From assembly GCA_949290895.1 (NCBI GenBank), contig CASETU010000042.1:1-34209 (forward strand): 34,209 nucleotides of DNA, given 5' to 3'. The translations under genes and the position numbers were made by a program. This DNA is from an uncultured Bacillota bacterium. Its GTDB lineage: Bacteria > Bacillota > Clostridia > Christensenellales > Borkfalkiaceae. Below the pieces are notes generated by a model, which was given only the letters and a program-made list of their open reading frames with translations, was not told the origin of the DNA and did no database searches. This document shows positions 8,716 to 17,192 of the stretch, in pieces (within the stretch, counting starts at the first letter, position 1; the number at the start of each line of letters is the position of its first letter).

Positions 8716-8744
8716 ATAATACATTAAAAGGCGAAATTTGTCAA
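8716..8744 (-). promoter_or_regulatory. SigmaA-type promoter of the miaB-mutS-mutL-miaA operon
   Basis: On the minus strand a perfect -35 TTGACA (8744-8739) is followed by a 17-base spacer and a -10 TATTAT (8721-8716). The predicted start of transcription is near 8709, about 22 bases before the chosen miaB ATG. The divergent penicillin-binding protein promoter overlaps or abuts this region on the other strand. Confidence 0.85.
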
Positions 8745-8755
8745 TTTATAAAAGG

Positions 8756-8782
8756 TATAATAACGCGAAAAACATTTATACT
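8756..8782 (+). promoter_or_regulatory. Candidate -10 elements for the penicillin-binding protein gene
   Basis: Two -10-like hexamers precede the gene: a perfect TATAAT at 8756-8761 and TATACT at 8777-8782. The second ends six bases before the ATG. Neither has a good -35 at 16-18 bases (TTGTCA at 8738-8743 is only 12 bases from the first). No Shine-Dalgarno lies between them and the start codon. Confidence 0.4.
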
Positions 8783-8788
8783 ATTTTT

Positions 8789-10999
8789 ATGAAAAAACTC
8801 CTGAAATGCCTATTAGTCCTCGCTTGCGTGGCGGGGGTGCTTCTTTTGTCCGGCACAATTTATTTCCTTTGCGTGACGGCGGGATATAATCTCGATAAAC
8901 AAAAACTCATCGGTACCGACCATACGATGGAATTTTATGATATTTACGGAAACGAAATATCAGCGTTTTCCAAAGATACGGCCGTTTCGGAAAACGAAGA
9001 AATTCCCGAACACGTCAAAAACGCGTTTATCGCCGTGGAAGATAAGCGTTTTTATAAGCATAACGGCGTGGATACAAAAGCATTGTTTCGCGCCAGCTGG
9101 AACAATCTGAAATCCTTTTCTTTTAAGGAAGGAGCGTCCACAATCAGCCAACAGCTTATCAAAAACACGCATCTAACCAACGAAAAAACGTTAAAAAGAA
9201 AGCTGATAGAGTTAAAGCTAACGAAAACTCTCGAAAAAAATTATACAAAAGATGAAATTTTGGAAATGTATCTGAATACGATTTACTTCGGGAAAAATTC
9301 TTACGGCATCACCTCTGCCGCAAAAAATTACTTTAACGTGAACGTGTCCGATTTATCTTTATCGCAGGCGGCGGTGCTTGCGGGACTCATCAAAGCCCCC
9401 TCCGCTTATTCGCCCGTCAATGATATGGAAAAATGCAGAGAGCGGCGGAATACCGTATTAAAACTGATGTACGAACAAGATTATATTTCTGAAATCGAAT
9501 ATAAAAGCGCGGCGGCAGAAGAAATCGTATTGAGCGAAGGAGAAAAAAGCGCAGCGTCTTTTTATCTTGAACACGCAAAAGACGAACTCGACGGCATAAT
9601 GAGTTATTCTCCTTATGCCTTGACTGATTGCAAGGTGTATACTTTTTACGACCCTGAAAAACAGGCATTGCTTTGCGAAAACGCGCCGAACACCGATTAC
9701 GGATTTACGGGGATTTTGATAGACAATGCTCAAAACGGAATAAATGCCTATTATTCTACGGACGGAGACGACCGTCGGCAAGCGGGGTCCGTATTGAAAC
9801 CGCTCGCAGTCTATGCGCCTGCGCTGGAAAACAACTGCGTGTCGGAATGCAGTTTGCTCCTCGATGAGAAAACGAATTTTAACGGTTATTCCCCGGCGAA
9901 CTACGGCGACGCGTATTACGGATATATCAGCGTAAAAGAAAGCCTGGAAAGAAGTTCCAATGTGTGCGCGGTAAAGCTGTTGAATTTTATCGGAGCGCAA
10001 AAAGCCTGCGAATATCTGGAAAAACTCAATATTCCCGTTTCGCGGGACGATTACAATCTCGCGCTTGCATTAGGGGCGGTTTCCAAAGGCGTTACTTTAA
10101 AGGAAATTACTTCGGCTTATATGGTTTTTTCAGGCGGCGGAGAATTTCAGGAGCCTCATTTTATAAAAAAAGTTGAAATTTCGGGCAATCTGCAATACAA
10201 TTACAAACCCGCAAAAACGCGCGTTTTCGATGATTCTACCGCGTTTTTGATGAATTATATGCTGAAAGGAGTAAGCGAAAACGGCACTGCCAAAAAGCTG
10301 GGTGTATTAAACAAAAAAATCGCCTCGAAAACGGGAACCGCGGGAAATAAGAACGGGAATACCGACGCTTATAACGTATCTTATTCTCCCGAATATACTT
10401 TAGGCATTCGTTTGAGCGCGAAAAATACCCTCATGCCGAACAATATTACGGGCGGCGGAGCCTCCACGACAAAAGCATACAACGTTTGGAAAAATCTGAA
10501 GTTAAACGAGAATATACATTTTCCCGAAAGCGCAAACGTCGTAAAGGTTGAACTCGATAAGTACGCCTATGAAAATGATCATATTCTCGTTTTGGCAGAT
10601 GATATTGCGCCGGAAAAATCAAAAATAGAAGGGTATTTTGCAAAAAATAATTTACCGACGGAGAAATCTTCGCGTTATTCTTCCCCGATTGTTGAAAACG
10701 TAAATTTTTCAGTAAATAACAATGAAATTAAAATAGAATTATGTCTGACAGAATACTGCGGTTTTTTCGTTTTTAAGGAAACAGACGGCAAAAAGATCAA
10801 GATTTTTGACAGCGATTCCAAAAATCTTACTATGTTTCAAGACAGTATGAAGGAATACGGAAAAACATACGCTTACTATATCGTCCCCTATTTCGATTAC
10901 AACGGCACGAAGATATGCGGAAAGGAAATTTTAGCCGGAAAAGCAATGTGTACAAAGGCAAGCGATTTGCCCGATAACTGGTGGAATATCGATTTTTAA
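8789..10999 (+). CDS. Class A penicillin-binding protein (bifunctional glycosyltransferase/transpeptidase)
   Basis: This protein polymerises and cross-links peptidoglycan on the outer face of the membrane. A short cytoplasmic tail and one membrane helix (about residues 7-30) precede the GT51 domain. That domain carries EDKRFYKHNG (catalytic E84), GASTISQQLIKN, and a segment running from RKLIELKL to ILEMYLN. The transpeptidase has all three motifs: SVLK with nucleophile S334, SSN near residue 390, and KTGT at 514-517. A C-terminal beta-rich tail of about 190 residues follows. The ATG at 8789 is preferred because the upstream alternative is a TTG inside the divergent promoter and would precede the membrane helix with polar residues. 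At 736 residues it is compact for PBP1A. It stands alone, divergent from miaB. Confidence 0.95.
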   Translation: MKKLLKCLLVLACVAGVLLLSGTIYFLCVTAGYNLDKQKLIGTDHTMEFYDIYGNEISAFSKDTAVSENEEIPEHVKNAFIAVEDKRFYKHNGVDTKALFRASWNNLKSFSFKEGASTISQQLIKNTHLTNEKTLKRKLIELKLTKTLEKNYTKDEILEMYLNTIYFGKNSYGITSAAKNYFNVNVSDLSLSQAAVLAGLIKAPSAYSPVNDMEKCRERRNTVLKLMYEQDYISEIEYKSAAAEEIVLSEGEKSAASFYLEHAKDELDGIMSYSPYALTDCKVYTFYDPEKQALLCENAPNTDYGFTGILIDNAQNGINAYYSTDGDDRRQAGSVLKPLAVYAPALENNCVSECSLLLDEKTNFNGYSPANYGDAYYGYISVKESLERSSNVCAVKLLNFIGAQKACEYLEKLNIPVSRDDYNLALALGAVSKGVTLKEITSAYMVFSGGGEFQEPHFIKKVEISGNLQYNYKPAKTRVFDDSTAFLMNYMLKGVSENGTAKKLGVLNKKIASKTGTAGNKNGNTDAYNVSYSPEYTLGIRLSAKNTLMPNNITGGGASTTKAYNVWKNLKLNENIHFPESANVVKVELDKYAYENDHILVLADDIAPEKSKIEGYFAKNNLPTEKSSRYSSPIVENVNFSVNNNEIKIELCLTEYCGFFVFKETDGKKIKIFDSDSKNLTMFQDSMKEYGKTYAYYIVPYFDYNGTKICGKEILAGKAMCTKASDLPDNWWNIDF

Positions 11000-11062
11000 G
11001 AGAACCCGAAAACCTTTTAGGACTTGATAATTTGAACTTAAAACCATTTTATATCGTATCAA

Positions 11063-11095
11063 CCAAAAGCCGCCGAAATATTCGGCGGCTTTTGG
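11063..11095. terminator. Bidirectional terminator between the convergent PBP and DUF3795 genes
   Basis: A perfect 15-base-pair inverted repeat has arms 11063-11077 and 11081-11095. The core GCCGCCGAA / TTCGGCGGC is flanked by AAAA on the left and TTTT on the right, so each strand has a GC stem followed by four T. It lies 64 bases after the PBP stop and about 95 bases beyond the DUF3795 stop. The U-tract is short, so efficiency is uncertain. Confidence 0.6.
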
Positions 11096-11189
11096 CGTTG
11101 AGACGTTCTCGATTTTTGTATTGTTTTTTATTTATAAGTTTCAAAGCCGTTTGGTACTATGGCTAATAAGTTTCGCTAAAAAATGAAAT

Positions 11190-11738
11190 TCAATCTCTTC
11201 GGTCTTTGCGGCGCAATTTTAAGCAAATCCCCTTCTTTTCCGCAGCAGCCAAAAATAGTTCCGAAACAAATTTACTTTTTTCTTTTGGCAACATAGCGTT
11301 CAAATCGCTTTCGGACGAAATAATTTCTTCAATACTTTTTAATTCTTCCGCATCAAGCAAATTCACGGCAAGACAGAAAAAGCTCTTCTTTCTGCCGTCG
11401 TTATACTCCGCAAGAAGTTTTTTCAAGAATTTTTCTTTATATTGCTGTATTGAGTTATACTGCTTAAGACCTTTTGTTTGCGCTTGTTCAAAGTCGTTTT
11501 TACGATGCGCGTGCGTTATAAAAGAGTCCGTTTCGTCAAAACCGTCATATTTTTCACACGGATAGTTTTTACAAGCAAAGCAATATTCAACACCCTTCGA
11601 CATACCGCACCTTGCAATAGAGCAGGCTTGGTTTCCGTTTCCGCACCCGCCGCAATAACTACCGATAAACATCGGACATAACTTGTAATTCAGTCCGCAA
11701 AGCGACAGATTTTGATTTTCACGATAAAAATTTTTCAT
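11190..11738 (-). CDS. DUF3795 cysteine-rich protein
   Basis: This is a 182-residue protein whose N-terminal half carries closely spaced cysteines: LSLCGLNYKLCPMF, YCGGCGNGNQACSIARC and YCFACKNYPCEKY. The pattern matches DUF3795 proteins, which are predicted metal-binding (zinc or Fe-S) and have no established function. The C-terminal half is Lys/Glu-rich and helical. The ATG at 11738 is chosen because the Cys-rich domain begins shortly after it, while an in-frame extension upstream is AT-rich and unlike the family. No Shine-Dalgarno is visible. It is a single-gene unit, convergent with the PBP and downstream of thiI. AT-rich flanks and isolation are compatible with acquisition by transfer but do not prove it. 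Confidence 0.85.
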   Translation of the reverse strand: MKNFYRENQNLSLCGLNYKLCPMFIGSYCGGCGNGNQACSIARCGMSKGVEYCFACKNYPCEKYDGFDETDSFITHAHRKNDFEQAQTKGLKQYNSIQQYKEKFLKKLLAEYNDGRKKSFFCLAVNLLDAEELKSIEEIISSESDLNAMLPKEKSKFVSELFLAAAEKKGICLKLRRKDRRD

Positions 11739-11781
11739 TGTTGATTCGATGATTTTTCTTATGCGATTCAAATTATTTTCG

Positions 11782-11811
11782 ATAATAATAAGGAAATAGA
11801 CTTGACTGCAA
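11782..11811 (-). promoter_or_regulatory. Possible promoter for the DUF3795 gene
   Basis: On the minus strand TTGCAG (11811-11806), an 18-base spacer and TATTAT (11787-11782) lie about 44 bases before the ATG. The -35 match is imperfect and the region is AT-rich, so chance is a real alternative. Confidence 0.4.
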
Positions 11812-11863
11812 TTACTGTTATATCGAATGTTGCTTTTCAATGCACTTATTTTTAATATATTTA

Positions 11864-11884
11864 ATGCCGCCGAATCGGCGGCAT
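11864..11884 (-). terminator. Hairpin after thiI, probable terminator
   Basis: ATGCCGCC / GGCGGCAT arms enclose GAATC, 20 bases past the thiI stop. The following minus-strand bases are A/T-rich (TAAATATATT) but lack a clean T-run, so this is a weak or partial terminator. Confidence 0.45.
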
Positions 11885-11903
11885 AATGCAAACACGCGAC
11901 ATC

Positions 11904-13061
11904 TTACAGCTCGTATTTTTCTATTTTCGACATCGCCTCTTCGATAAGTCCCTCTACATCAAGCGCTTTTTCCATTTCCTGCACCTTTTTCAGGTTCGGG
12001 CGAATGACGGGAAATTTCGGCAAAAAGACGGTACAACAGTCTTCGTAAGGCAAAATCGAGGTGTCGTAAGTTTCGATTTTTTTGGATATTTTAATTATAT
12101 CTACTTTATCGAACGCAACCAACGGGCGCAATACCGGCATGGAAACGATGGAATTTGAAGAAGTCATGCTTTCAATCGTCTGGCTCGCGACTTGCCCAAG
12201 GCTTTCCCCCGTTACGATCGCCTGATCGCCAAGCTTTACGGCAAGCCTCTCAGCAATGCGCATCATAAAACGACGCATCATCGTGATCATGAATTCTTCG
12301 TGGCATTTTTCATGAATGGCTTCCTGAATATGCGTAAAAGGCACGACGTATAAATTCATTCCGCCATTGTATTCCCCGACTTTTTTGGAAAGCTCAATGA
12401 CCTTTTCCTTTGCAGCTTCCCCCGTATAAGGAAAGCTGTGATAATGTATGGCATCGAGTTTCATGCCCCGTTTGGCGATCATGTATCCCGCCACGGGCGA
12501 ATCTATGCCGCCCGAAATCAACAACATTCCTTTTCCCGCAGAACCGACAGGCATGCCGCCGAGCCCGGCAATGTTATCGGTATAAACGAAAGTTTTGCCG
12601 TCTTCGCGTATATCGATGCTGATTGTGAAATCGGGTTCTTTTACGCGCACACTGAGGTCTTTATAATATTTTTCTAAAATCTTCCCTCCGACCAGGCGGG
12701 AAATTTCCATGGAATCGGGAGAAAAATTCTTGTCGGCGCGGTTTGTCGCAACTTTAAAAGTTCCCTTTTTTCCCTTGCATATTTCCGTCGCCGCCGCAAA
12801 AATATTTTCCAGAGAGCTTTCCACCACAAACGCGTGACTGTAAGTGTGAATGCCTGCAACTTTGGAAAGCTTTTCGATTATCAGATCGCCATCCTCTTCC
12901 GCATAATTTTCAACCAGGTAACGGCTGTGCATGGCGGTAAAAGTGTGTTCAATCCCTTTTAAGGAATTCTTAATATTGTTTTTCAAAAGTTTTTCAAAGT
13001 ATCCGCGGTTCTTGCCCTTCAAATGTATTTCGGAATACCTTATAATGATAGCTTTTTCCAT
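11904..13061 (-). CDS. thiI: tRNA 4-thiouridine synthase ThiI (short form, no rhodanese domain)
   Basis: ThiI adenylates U8 of tRNA and replaces its oxygen with sulfur. In many bacteria it also supplies sulfur for the thiamin thiazole. The order is an N-terminal ferredoxin-like segment, a THUMP domain (to about residue 165) and a PP-loop ATPase with SGGIDSPVA at 183-191. The protein ends at 385 residues, directly after the ATPase, so the rhodanese domain of Escherichia coli ThiI is absent. In Gram-positive bacteria this short form receives sulfur directly from a dedicated NifS-like desulfurase. That partner is encoded immediately upstream, and its stop shares a base with the thiI ATG (TAATG), a strong coupling signal. 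Confidence 0.97.
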   Translation of the reverse strand: MEKAIIIRYSEIHLKGKNRGYFEKLLKNNIKNSLKGIEHTFTAMHSRYLVENYAEEDGDLIIEKLSKVAGIHTYSHAFVVESSLENIFAAATEICKGKKGTFKVATNRADKNFSPDSMEISRLVGGKILEKYYKDLSVRVKEPDFTISIDIREDGKTFVYTDNIAGLGGMPVGSAGKGMLLISGGIDSPVAGYMIAKRGMKLDAIHYHSFPYTGEAAKEKVIELSKKVGEYNGGMNLYVVPFTHIQEAIHEKCHEEFMITMMRRFMMRIAERLAVKLGDQAIVTGESLGQVASQTIESMTSSNSIVSMPVLRPLVAFDKVDIIKISKKIETYDTSILPYEDCCTVFLPKFPVIRPNLKKVQEMEKALDVEGLIEEAMSKIEKYEL

Positions 13062-14179
13062 TATTTTTTCATTACCTTTCCTAATTTTTCAACGCATTCG
13101 TTCAACTTTTCCACCGCAAAAACGACATCGCTTTTTTCAAGATAGGGATTAAAACTTATGCGTACGATACCGTCGTTGTTTTTGTATCCGCAAGCGTCTA
13201 TCACGCGCGAAAAACGATTTTTTGACGAACAAGCGGAACCGTTTCCGACAATAATACCGAATTCTTCCAACATGTGGAGAATAACTTCGCCCTTCACGCC
13301 GTTTGCCGACACGCACAAAATATAGGGCGAACATTTTTCATCGGAAATGACGGTAAAAAGGCTTTTATCCAGAACTTCTTTAAATGCCGCGTTCAATGCG
13401 GAAACTTTATCATAATAGCCGTTGATATCGGATAATTTTTCCCGTGCGGCATACTCAAAAACCTTAATTCCGAAAACATTTTCCGTACCGCTGCGCAAAC
13501 CGTATTCCTGTCCGCCTCCGTAAATCAACGGAGAAAGCGCAAGATTTTTCTTTTTCAAAAGCGCCCCCACGCCTTTTAGTCCGTTTATTTTATGCGCGCT
13601 GACCGAATATAAGTCTATATCGGAAGATAACCTAAATGGTAATTTTCCGTAAGCCTGCACGCCGTCACTGTGAAAAACAATATTTTTATCGATGAGTTTT
13701 ATCGTCTTTGCGAGCGCGTTGACGTCGTTTATCGCCCCCGTTTCGTTATTGACGTGAACCACGGACACAAACCTAACGCCGCCTTTGGCGATCGTCTCCA
13801 AAAGTTCGTCTTCGTTGACGGAACCGTTTTTGTTGAGCGATACGAATTTAACGTCCGCCCCCCTGTTTTTCAGTTCGAGAAAACTTTTATAAACCGCCGA
13901 GTGCTCCCCCTGCGTGGTCACCAGCGTTCCGCGTTTTGCAAAAGAAAATATCGCTTGATTGTCGCTTTCCGAGCCGCATGACGTAAAAATACATTCGTGC
14001 GAAACGGTCCTGAGACTTTTTAAAATAAATTCTCTCGCAGCGGCTATCGCTTTGCTGTTTTCCAACCCGCCGCGATATAGCGCGGAAGGATTGAAAAAAC
14101 ATTCATTGTTAAATTTTTCCGCCTCTTTTAAAGCGGACGGCAACGGTTGAGTCGTTGCCGCATTGTCGAGATAAATCAT
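13061..14179 (-). CDS. Cysteine desulfurase (NifS/IscS-like), partner of ThiI
   Basis: This PLP enzyme converts cysteine to alanine and passes persulfide sulfur to an acceptor, here most likely ThiI. The start YLDNAATT is diagnostic. The PLP lysine is K197 in SAHKINGLKG, the cofactor Asp/Gln site is HSDGVQAYGKL, and the active-site cysteine is C317 in GNGSACSSK. At 372 residues it is of normal length. The ATG overlaps the stop of the preceding membrane-protein gene by four bases (ATGA), with AAGGA about 7 bases upstream. No iscU, sufU or fdx gene is nearby, so a tRNA-thiolation role (as for Bacillus NifZ) is favoured over general Fe-S assembly. This assignment is from context. Confidence 0.94.
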   Translation of the reverse strand: MIYLDNAATTQPLPSALKEAEKFNNECFFNPSALYRGGLENSKAIAAAREFILKSLRTVSHECIFTSCGSESDNQAIFSFAKRGTLVTTQGEHSAVYKSFLELKNRGADVKFVSLNKNGSVNEDELLETIAKGGVRFVSVVHVNNETGAINDVNALAKTIKLIDKNIVFHSDGVQAYGKLPFRLSSDIDLYSVSAHKINGLKGVGALLKKKNLALSPLIYGGGQEYGLRSGTENVFGIKVFEYAAREKLSDINGYYDKVSALNAAFKEVLDKSLFTVISDEKCSPYILCVSANGVKGEVILHMLEEFGIIVGNGSACSSKNRFSRVIDACGYKNNDGIVRISFNPYLEKSDVVFAVEKLNECVEKLGKVMKK

Positions 14180-14760
14180 TTGTAATCCTTTTCAAGTATG
14201 GTTTTGTTGGAATACCTTAATATCGTAGCCATAAATTTCTCGCTGCAATCAAAAACGAGCAGTTTATTCGTTCCTTCGTTGTTGACCTGCAGATAGAAAA
14301 AATCATTTCCTTCAGAAGGCGTCTGGTTGCTGGTAAGAATGATTTTCTTTACTCCCGGTGTCTTGGCAATTTTTTCGTAAGTGTCGCTGCCGTATTTGCC
14401 CATCTGTACAATGTCGCTCGTTTCGAATTTTAAAAGATTTTTTCTTTTAATACGGCGAATGACCTTTGAAATTCTTATAGAACCGCTGACGTAAGTATAA
14501 TCGTAATCGACAAACATGCTGTTTTTAACGCGTCCGAGCATAATGCCGAAAAATAAAAATAAACCGAAAGGAACCAACACGCTGAGCGCAAACACTAAAA
14601 GATTGAAATTTTCTAATTTGTAAAAATAAAAGAACATCAGCGCGATGAGCCCCGCCAACACATAAGAAGCGATTGAAAAAATTTTCAAAAGCCTGTATTT
14701 CCATAAAGCCGTCTTTTCCTTGTTAAGAAATGACGTTTCTTCGTAAAATACTTCCTGCAT
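14176..14760 (-). CDS. Small membrane protein of unknown function (DUF6106-like)
   Basis: A 194-residue protein. After a polar start (MQEVFYEE) there are two membrane helices, about residues 27-45 and 53-75, then a soluble cytoplasmic beta-rich domain with a basic patch VIRRIKRKNLLKFE near residue 102. The overall look resembles clostridial DUF6106 proteins, but I make that link from memory and weakly. GGAGG stands 8 bases before the ATG. It is the first gene after an internal promoter and overlaps the cysteine desulfurase gene by four bases. This places it in a unit with tRNA thiolation genes, but nothing in the sequence ties it to sulfur chemistry. Confidence 0.85.
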   Translation of the reverse strand: MQEVFYEETSFLNKEKTALWKYRLLKIFSIASYVLAGLIALMFFYFYKLENFNLLVFALSVLVPFGLFLFFGIMLGRVKNSMFVDYDYTYVSGSIRISKVIRRIKRKNLLKFETSDIVQMGKYGSDTYEKIAKTPGVKKIILTSNQTPSEGNDFFYLQVNNEGTNKLLVFDCSEKFMATILRYSNKTILEKDYK

Positions 14761-14793
14761 CCGTTTTTCCTCCGCAACATGCCGTTGAAATTT

Positions 14794-14822
14794 ATTTTAC
14801 CATAAATCAGCGCAATTTACAA
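14794..14822 (-). promoter_or_regulatory. Internal promoter for the membrane protein-desulfurase-thiI unit
   Basis: Directly after the mutS2 stop, the minus strand has TTGTAA (14822-14817), a 17-base spacer and TAAAAT (14799-14794) preceded by TGG, an extended -10. The start of transcription is predicted near 14787, leaving a leader that includes the GGAGG. The same TTGTAA-17-TGnTAAAAT arrangement occurs at 20133-20161. Confidence 0.65.
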
Positions 14823-17192
14823 TTATTTTAACGTAACAATCGTAACGCCTTTTTCACCTTCGCCGTATCTTCCGCTCCGGAACTCTTTTACGTTTTTATC
14901 TTTGCGAAGATATTCCCAAATCCCCGCTTTCAGTTTGCCCGTTCCCACGCCGTGAATGATCTTTACTTCCTCCAGCCCGTTTACGATAGCCTGGTCGATG
15001 AAAGACTCAACGTTCTGAACGCCTTCGAGCACCGTTTGTCCCAAAACGTTGATTTCGGCCTGCGGAGCACTCCGTTCCACTTTTCTACTGATTTGAACAG
15101 GCTTTTTTTGCGGGGCGGCCTCAAACTTTTTCATTGTAAGTAAATCATTCGCATTGACGATAGCGGTCATCACCCCCATGCGGATTTCCGCTTGTTTTTT
15201 CTGCGGTAATACCCGAACAACTTCCGCCTCCGCGCCGAGTTTTTGCGAGTAAACTTTACTGCCCGCCTTTAAAGAGTCGAAGTCAGCCTGCGTCATATCG
15301 AAAAGCTTTTCCTGTGGTTTTTCTTCCAAAACATATTTTTTGTCTTCTAAGCGGTTCTTCAGTTTGCGAGCCGTGATGATATCCGTTCCTGAAATACTCT
15401 CCTTTTTGGCGATTTCCCTGATTTCTTCTAAAAGCTCTTCCGCCTCGAAAACCTTTTCGTTAACTTGTCTTCTGGTTTCTGTCTTTACGTTTCGGCTGAT
15501 TTTTTCAAGTTCTTCCGCCAAACGCTCCCTTTCTTTTCTGATTTCCTCAAGCTCCTGCCGTTTTTCGTGCGCGGTGACTTCCAGCTCCCGAGATAACTTG
15601 TCCGCGCGATTTCGGCTCTCTTCGGCTTGTCTCAAAATGTTTTCAAAGGAAACTTTTGTGTCACTGAGAAAACTTAAGGCTTTTTCCGCAATTTTAGGGT
15701 TTAAGCCGAGACGTTTGGAAATTTCTATCGCGTTAGAAGACCCCGGAATGCCGATATTCAGCTTGTAAAGCGGCGCAAAAGTTTTCGTGTCGAAATCCAT
15801 CGATGCGTTTTCTATTTTCGGATTGCCGAACGCATACTCTTTTAACTTTGAATAATGCGTCGTGATAATGCCGAAACAATTTGCCTCGAGCAACGCCTCG
15901 ATGACGGCGAGAGCAAGCCCCGAACCTTCTTCGGGATCAGTCCCCGCGCCGATTTCGTCGAGTAAAACAAGCGCCTTATCGGTAACGCGATTTAAAATAT
16001 CGATGATATTTTTCATGTGCGAGGAAAACGTGGAAAGGCTTTGTTCGATGCTCTGTTCATCGCCGATATCGCAAAATATATCATTGAAAACCGAAAGCGA
16101 GCTTCCTTCTGCGCAAGGCACGAAAATTCCCGTCATCATCATCGCTGTCAATAAGCCTGTAAGTTTTAGCGTTACGGTCTTTCCGCCCGTATTTGGTCCC
16201 GTAATCAACAAAAAATTATAATTTTCGCCTAATTTCACGGTAACGGGAACAACTTTATCTGCCGAGATTAAAGGGTGTCGACCTTTTAAAATTTCAATTT
16301 TACCGTGTTCGCCGATTGACGGATACATGCATTTGTTGTTGTATGAATACATCGCCTTGGCATAAGCGACGTCTATTTCGGTAAGGTTTTCCGCATTCCA
16401 TAAAATGTTTTGCGCGTCTAAAGCGACCCTTGCCGAGAGCTCTTGCAAAATTCTGCGAATTTCGTTTGCCTCTTCGATCATCGCTGTCTTGAGTTCGTTA
16501 TTATACTCGATAATTTGTTCGGGTTCGATAAAAACCGTTGCTCCCGACGCCGATTGATCGTGCACGAATCCTTTTACGTTTGAACGGTATTCCGCGCGCA
16601 CGGGAATGACGTACCTATCGCCCCTAACGGTAATGATGTTATCCTGCAAATACTTATTTGCGCCGCGGATATAAGAGTTCAACTTATCCCTTATGCGCGC
16701 GTTGATCGTGCGAATCTGTTTTCTTATGGATGAAAGGCGAAAACTTGCCGAATCTGCCATCGTGTCTTCGTTCAAAATCTTCTCGTTGATGTCGTCTTCC
16801 AGCGCTTTATCGGTAAAAAGTCTTTCGGATATTTCTCTGATAATTTTAATATTTTCGTCTTTGACGTTCGCTATGGAGGTTTTTACAACCCTTGCGCTGC
16901 GCAGCGCTGCGGAAATGCGCAAAAGCTCTGTAAAATTCAGCGTGCCCCCGACTTGCGCGCGCTCGATTTCGTCTTTTACGGGAGATGAATAAGGAATTTG
17001 AGAAACATTATAAGCAAAAAGCAATTGAATCGCTTCCGCGGTTTTATCGTTCAATAGTTTGACTGCCGAAAGCTCGCTGAGCGGAACGCTTTGCAAAAGC
17101 GCCGATTTTCCGTCCTCCAAAACGGCGAATTTTGCAACTTCTGACAAAACCTTATCGTATTCTAAAGCTTTCAGCACTTTTTCGCTAATCAT
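14823..17192 (-). CDS. mutS2: Endonuclease MutS2 (MutS-like ATPase with C-terminal Smr domain)
   Basis: MutS2 lacks the mismatch-reading domain of MutS. It suppresses homologous recombination and, in some bacteria, rescues collided ribosomes. Core and clamp helices come first, then the ATPase with Walker A GPNTGGKT near residue 331 and LVLLDEIGAGTDPEEGSG, a long Glu/Arg-rich coiled coil (about 500-620), a KOW-like segment, and an Smr domain (about 710-789) with IHGVGTGKL. The usual Smr LDLRG motif reads INVLGQT here, without the Asp and Arg linked to nuclease activity. The ATG at 17192 overlaps the upstream stop as TGATG, with GAGGAG 7 bases before it. The slightly longer TTG start is less likely. 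789 residues is normal. Confidence 0.96.
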   Translation of the reverse strand: MISEKVLKALEYDKVLSEVAKFAVLEDGKSALLQSVPLSELSAVKLLNDKTAEAIQLLFAYNVSQIPYSSPVKDEIERAQVGGTLNFTELLRISAALRSARVVKTSIANVKDENIKIIREISERLFTDKALEDDINEKILNEDTMADSASFRLSSIRKQIRTINARIRDKLNSYIRGANKYLQDNIITVRGDRYVIPVRAEYRSNVKGFVHDQSASGATVFIEPEQIIEYNNELKTAMIEEANEIRRILQELSARVALDAQNILWNAENLTEIDVAYAKAMYSYNNKCMYPSIGEHGKIEILKGRHPLISADKVVPVTVKLGENYNFLLITGPNTGGKTVTLKLTGLLTAMMMTGIFVPCAEGSSLSVFNDIFCDIGDEQSIEQSLSTFSSHMKNIIDILNRVTDKALVLLDEIGAGTDPEEGSGLALAVIEALLEANCFGIITTHYSKLKEYAFGNPKIENASMDFDTKTFAPLYKLNIGIPGSSNAIEISKRLGLNPKIAEKALSFLSDTKVSFENILRQAEESRNRADKLSRELEVTAHEKRQELEEIRKERERLAEELEKISRNVKTETRRQVNEKVFEAEELLEEIREIAKKESISGTDIITARKLKNRLEDKKYVLEEKPQEKLFDMTQADFDSLKAGSKVYSQKLGAEAEVVRVLPQKKQAEIRMGVMTAIVNANDLLTMKKFEAAPQKKPVQISRKVERSAPQAEINVLGQTVLEGVQNVESFIDQAIVNGLEEVKIIHGVGTGKLKAGIWEYLRKDKNVKEFRSGRYGEGEKGVTIVTLK

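Noticed and set aside
10981-11166. Small plus-strand frame after the PBP
   Set aside because: It begins inside the PBP 3' end in another frame and runs through the terminator hairpin at 11063-11095. No ribosome binding site.
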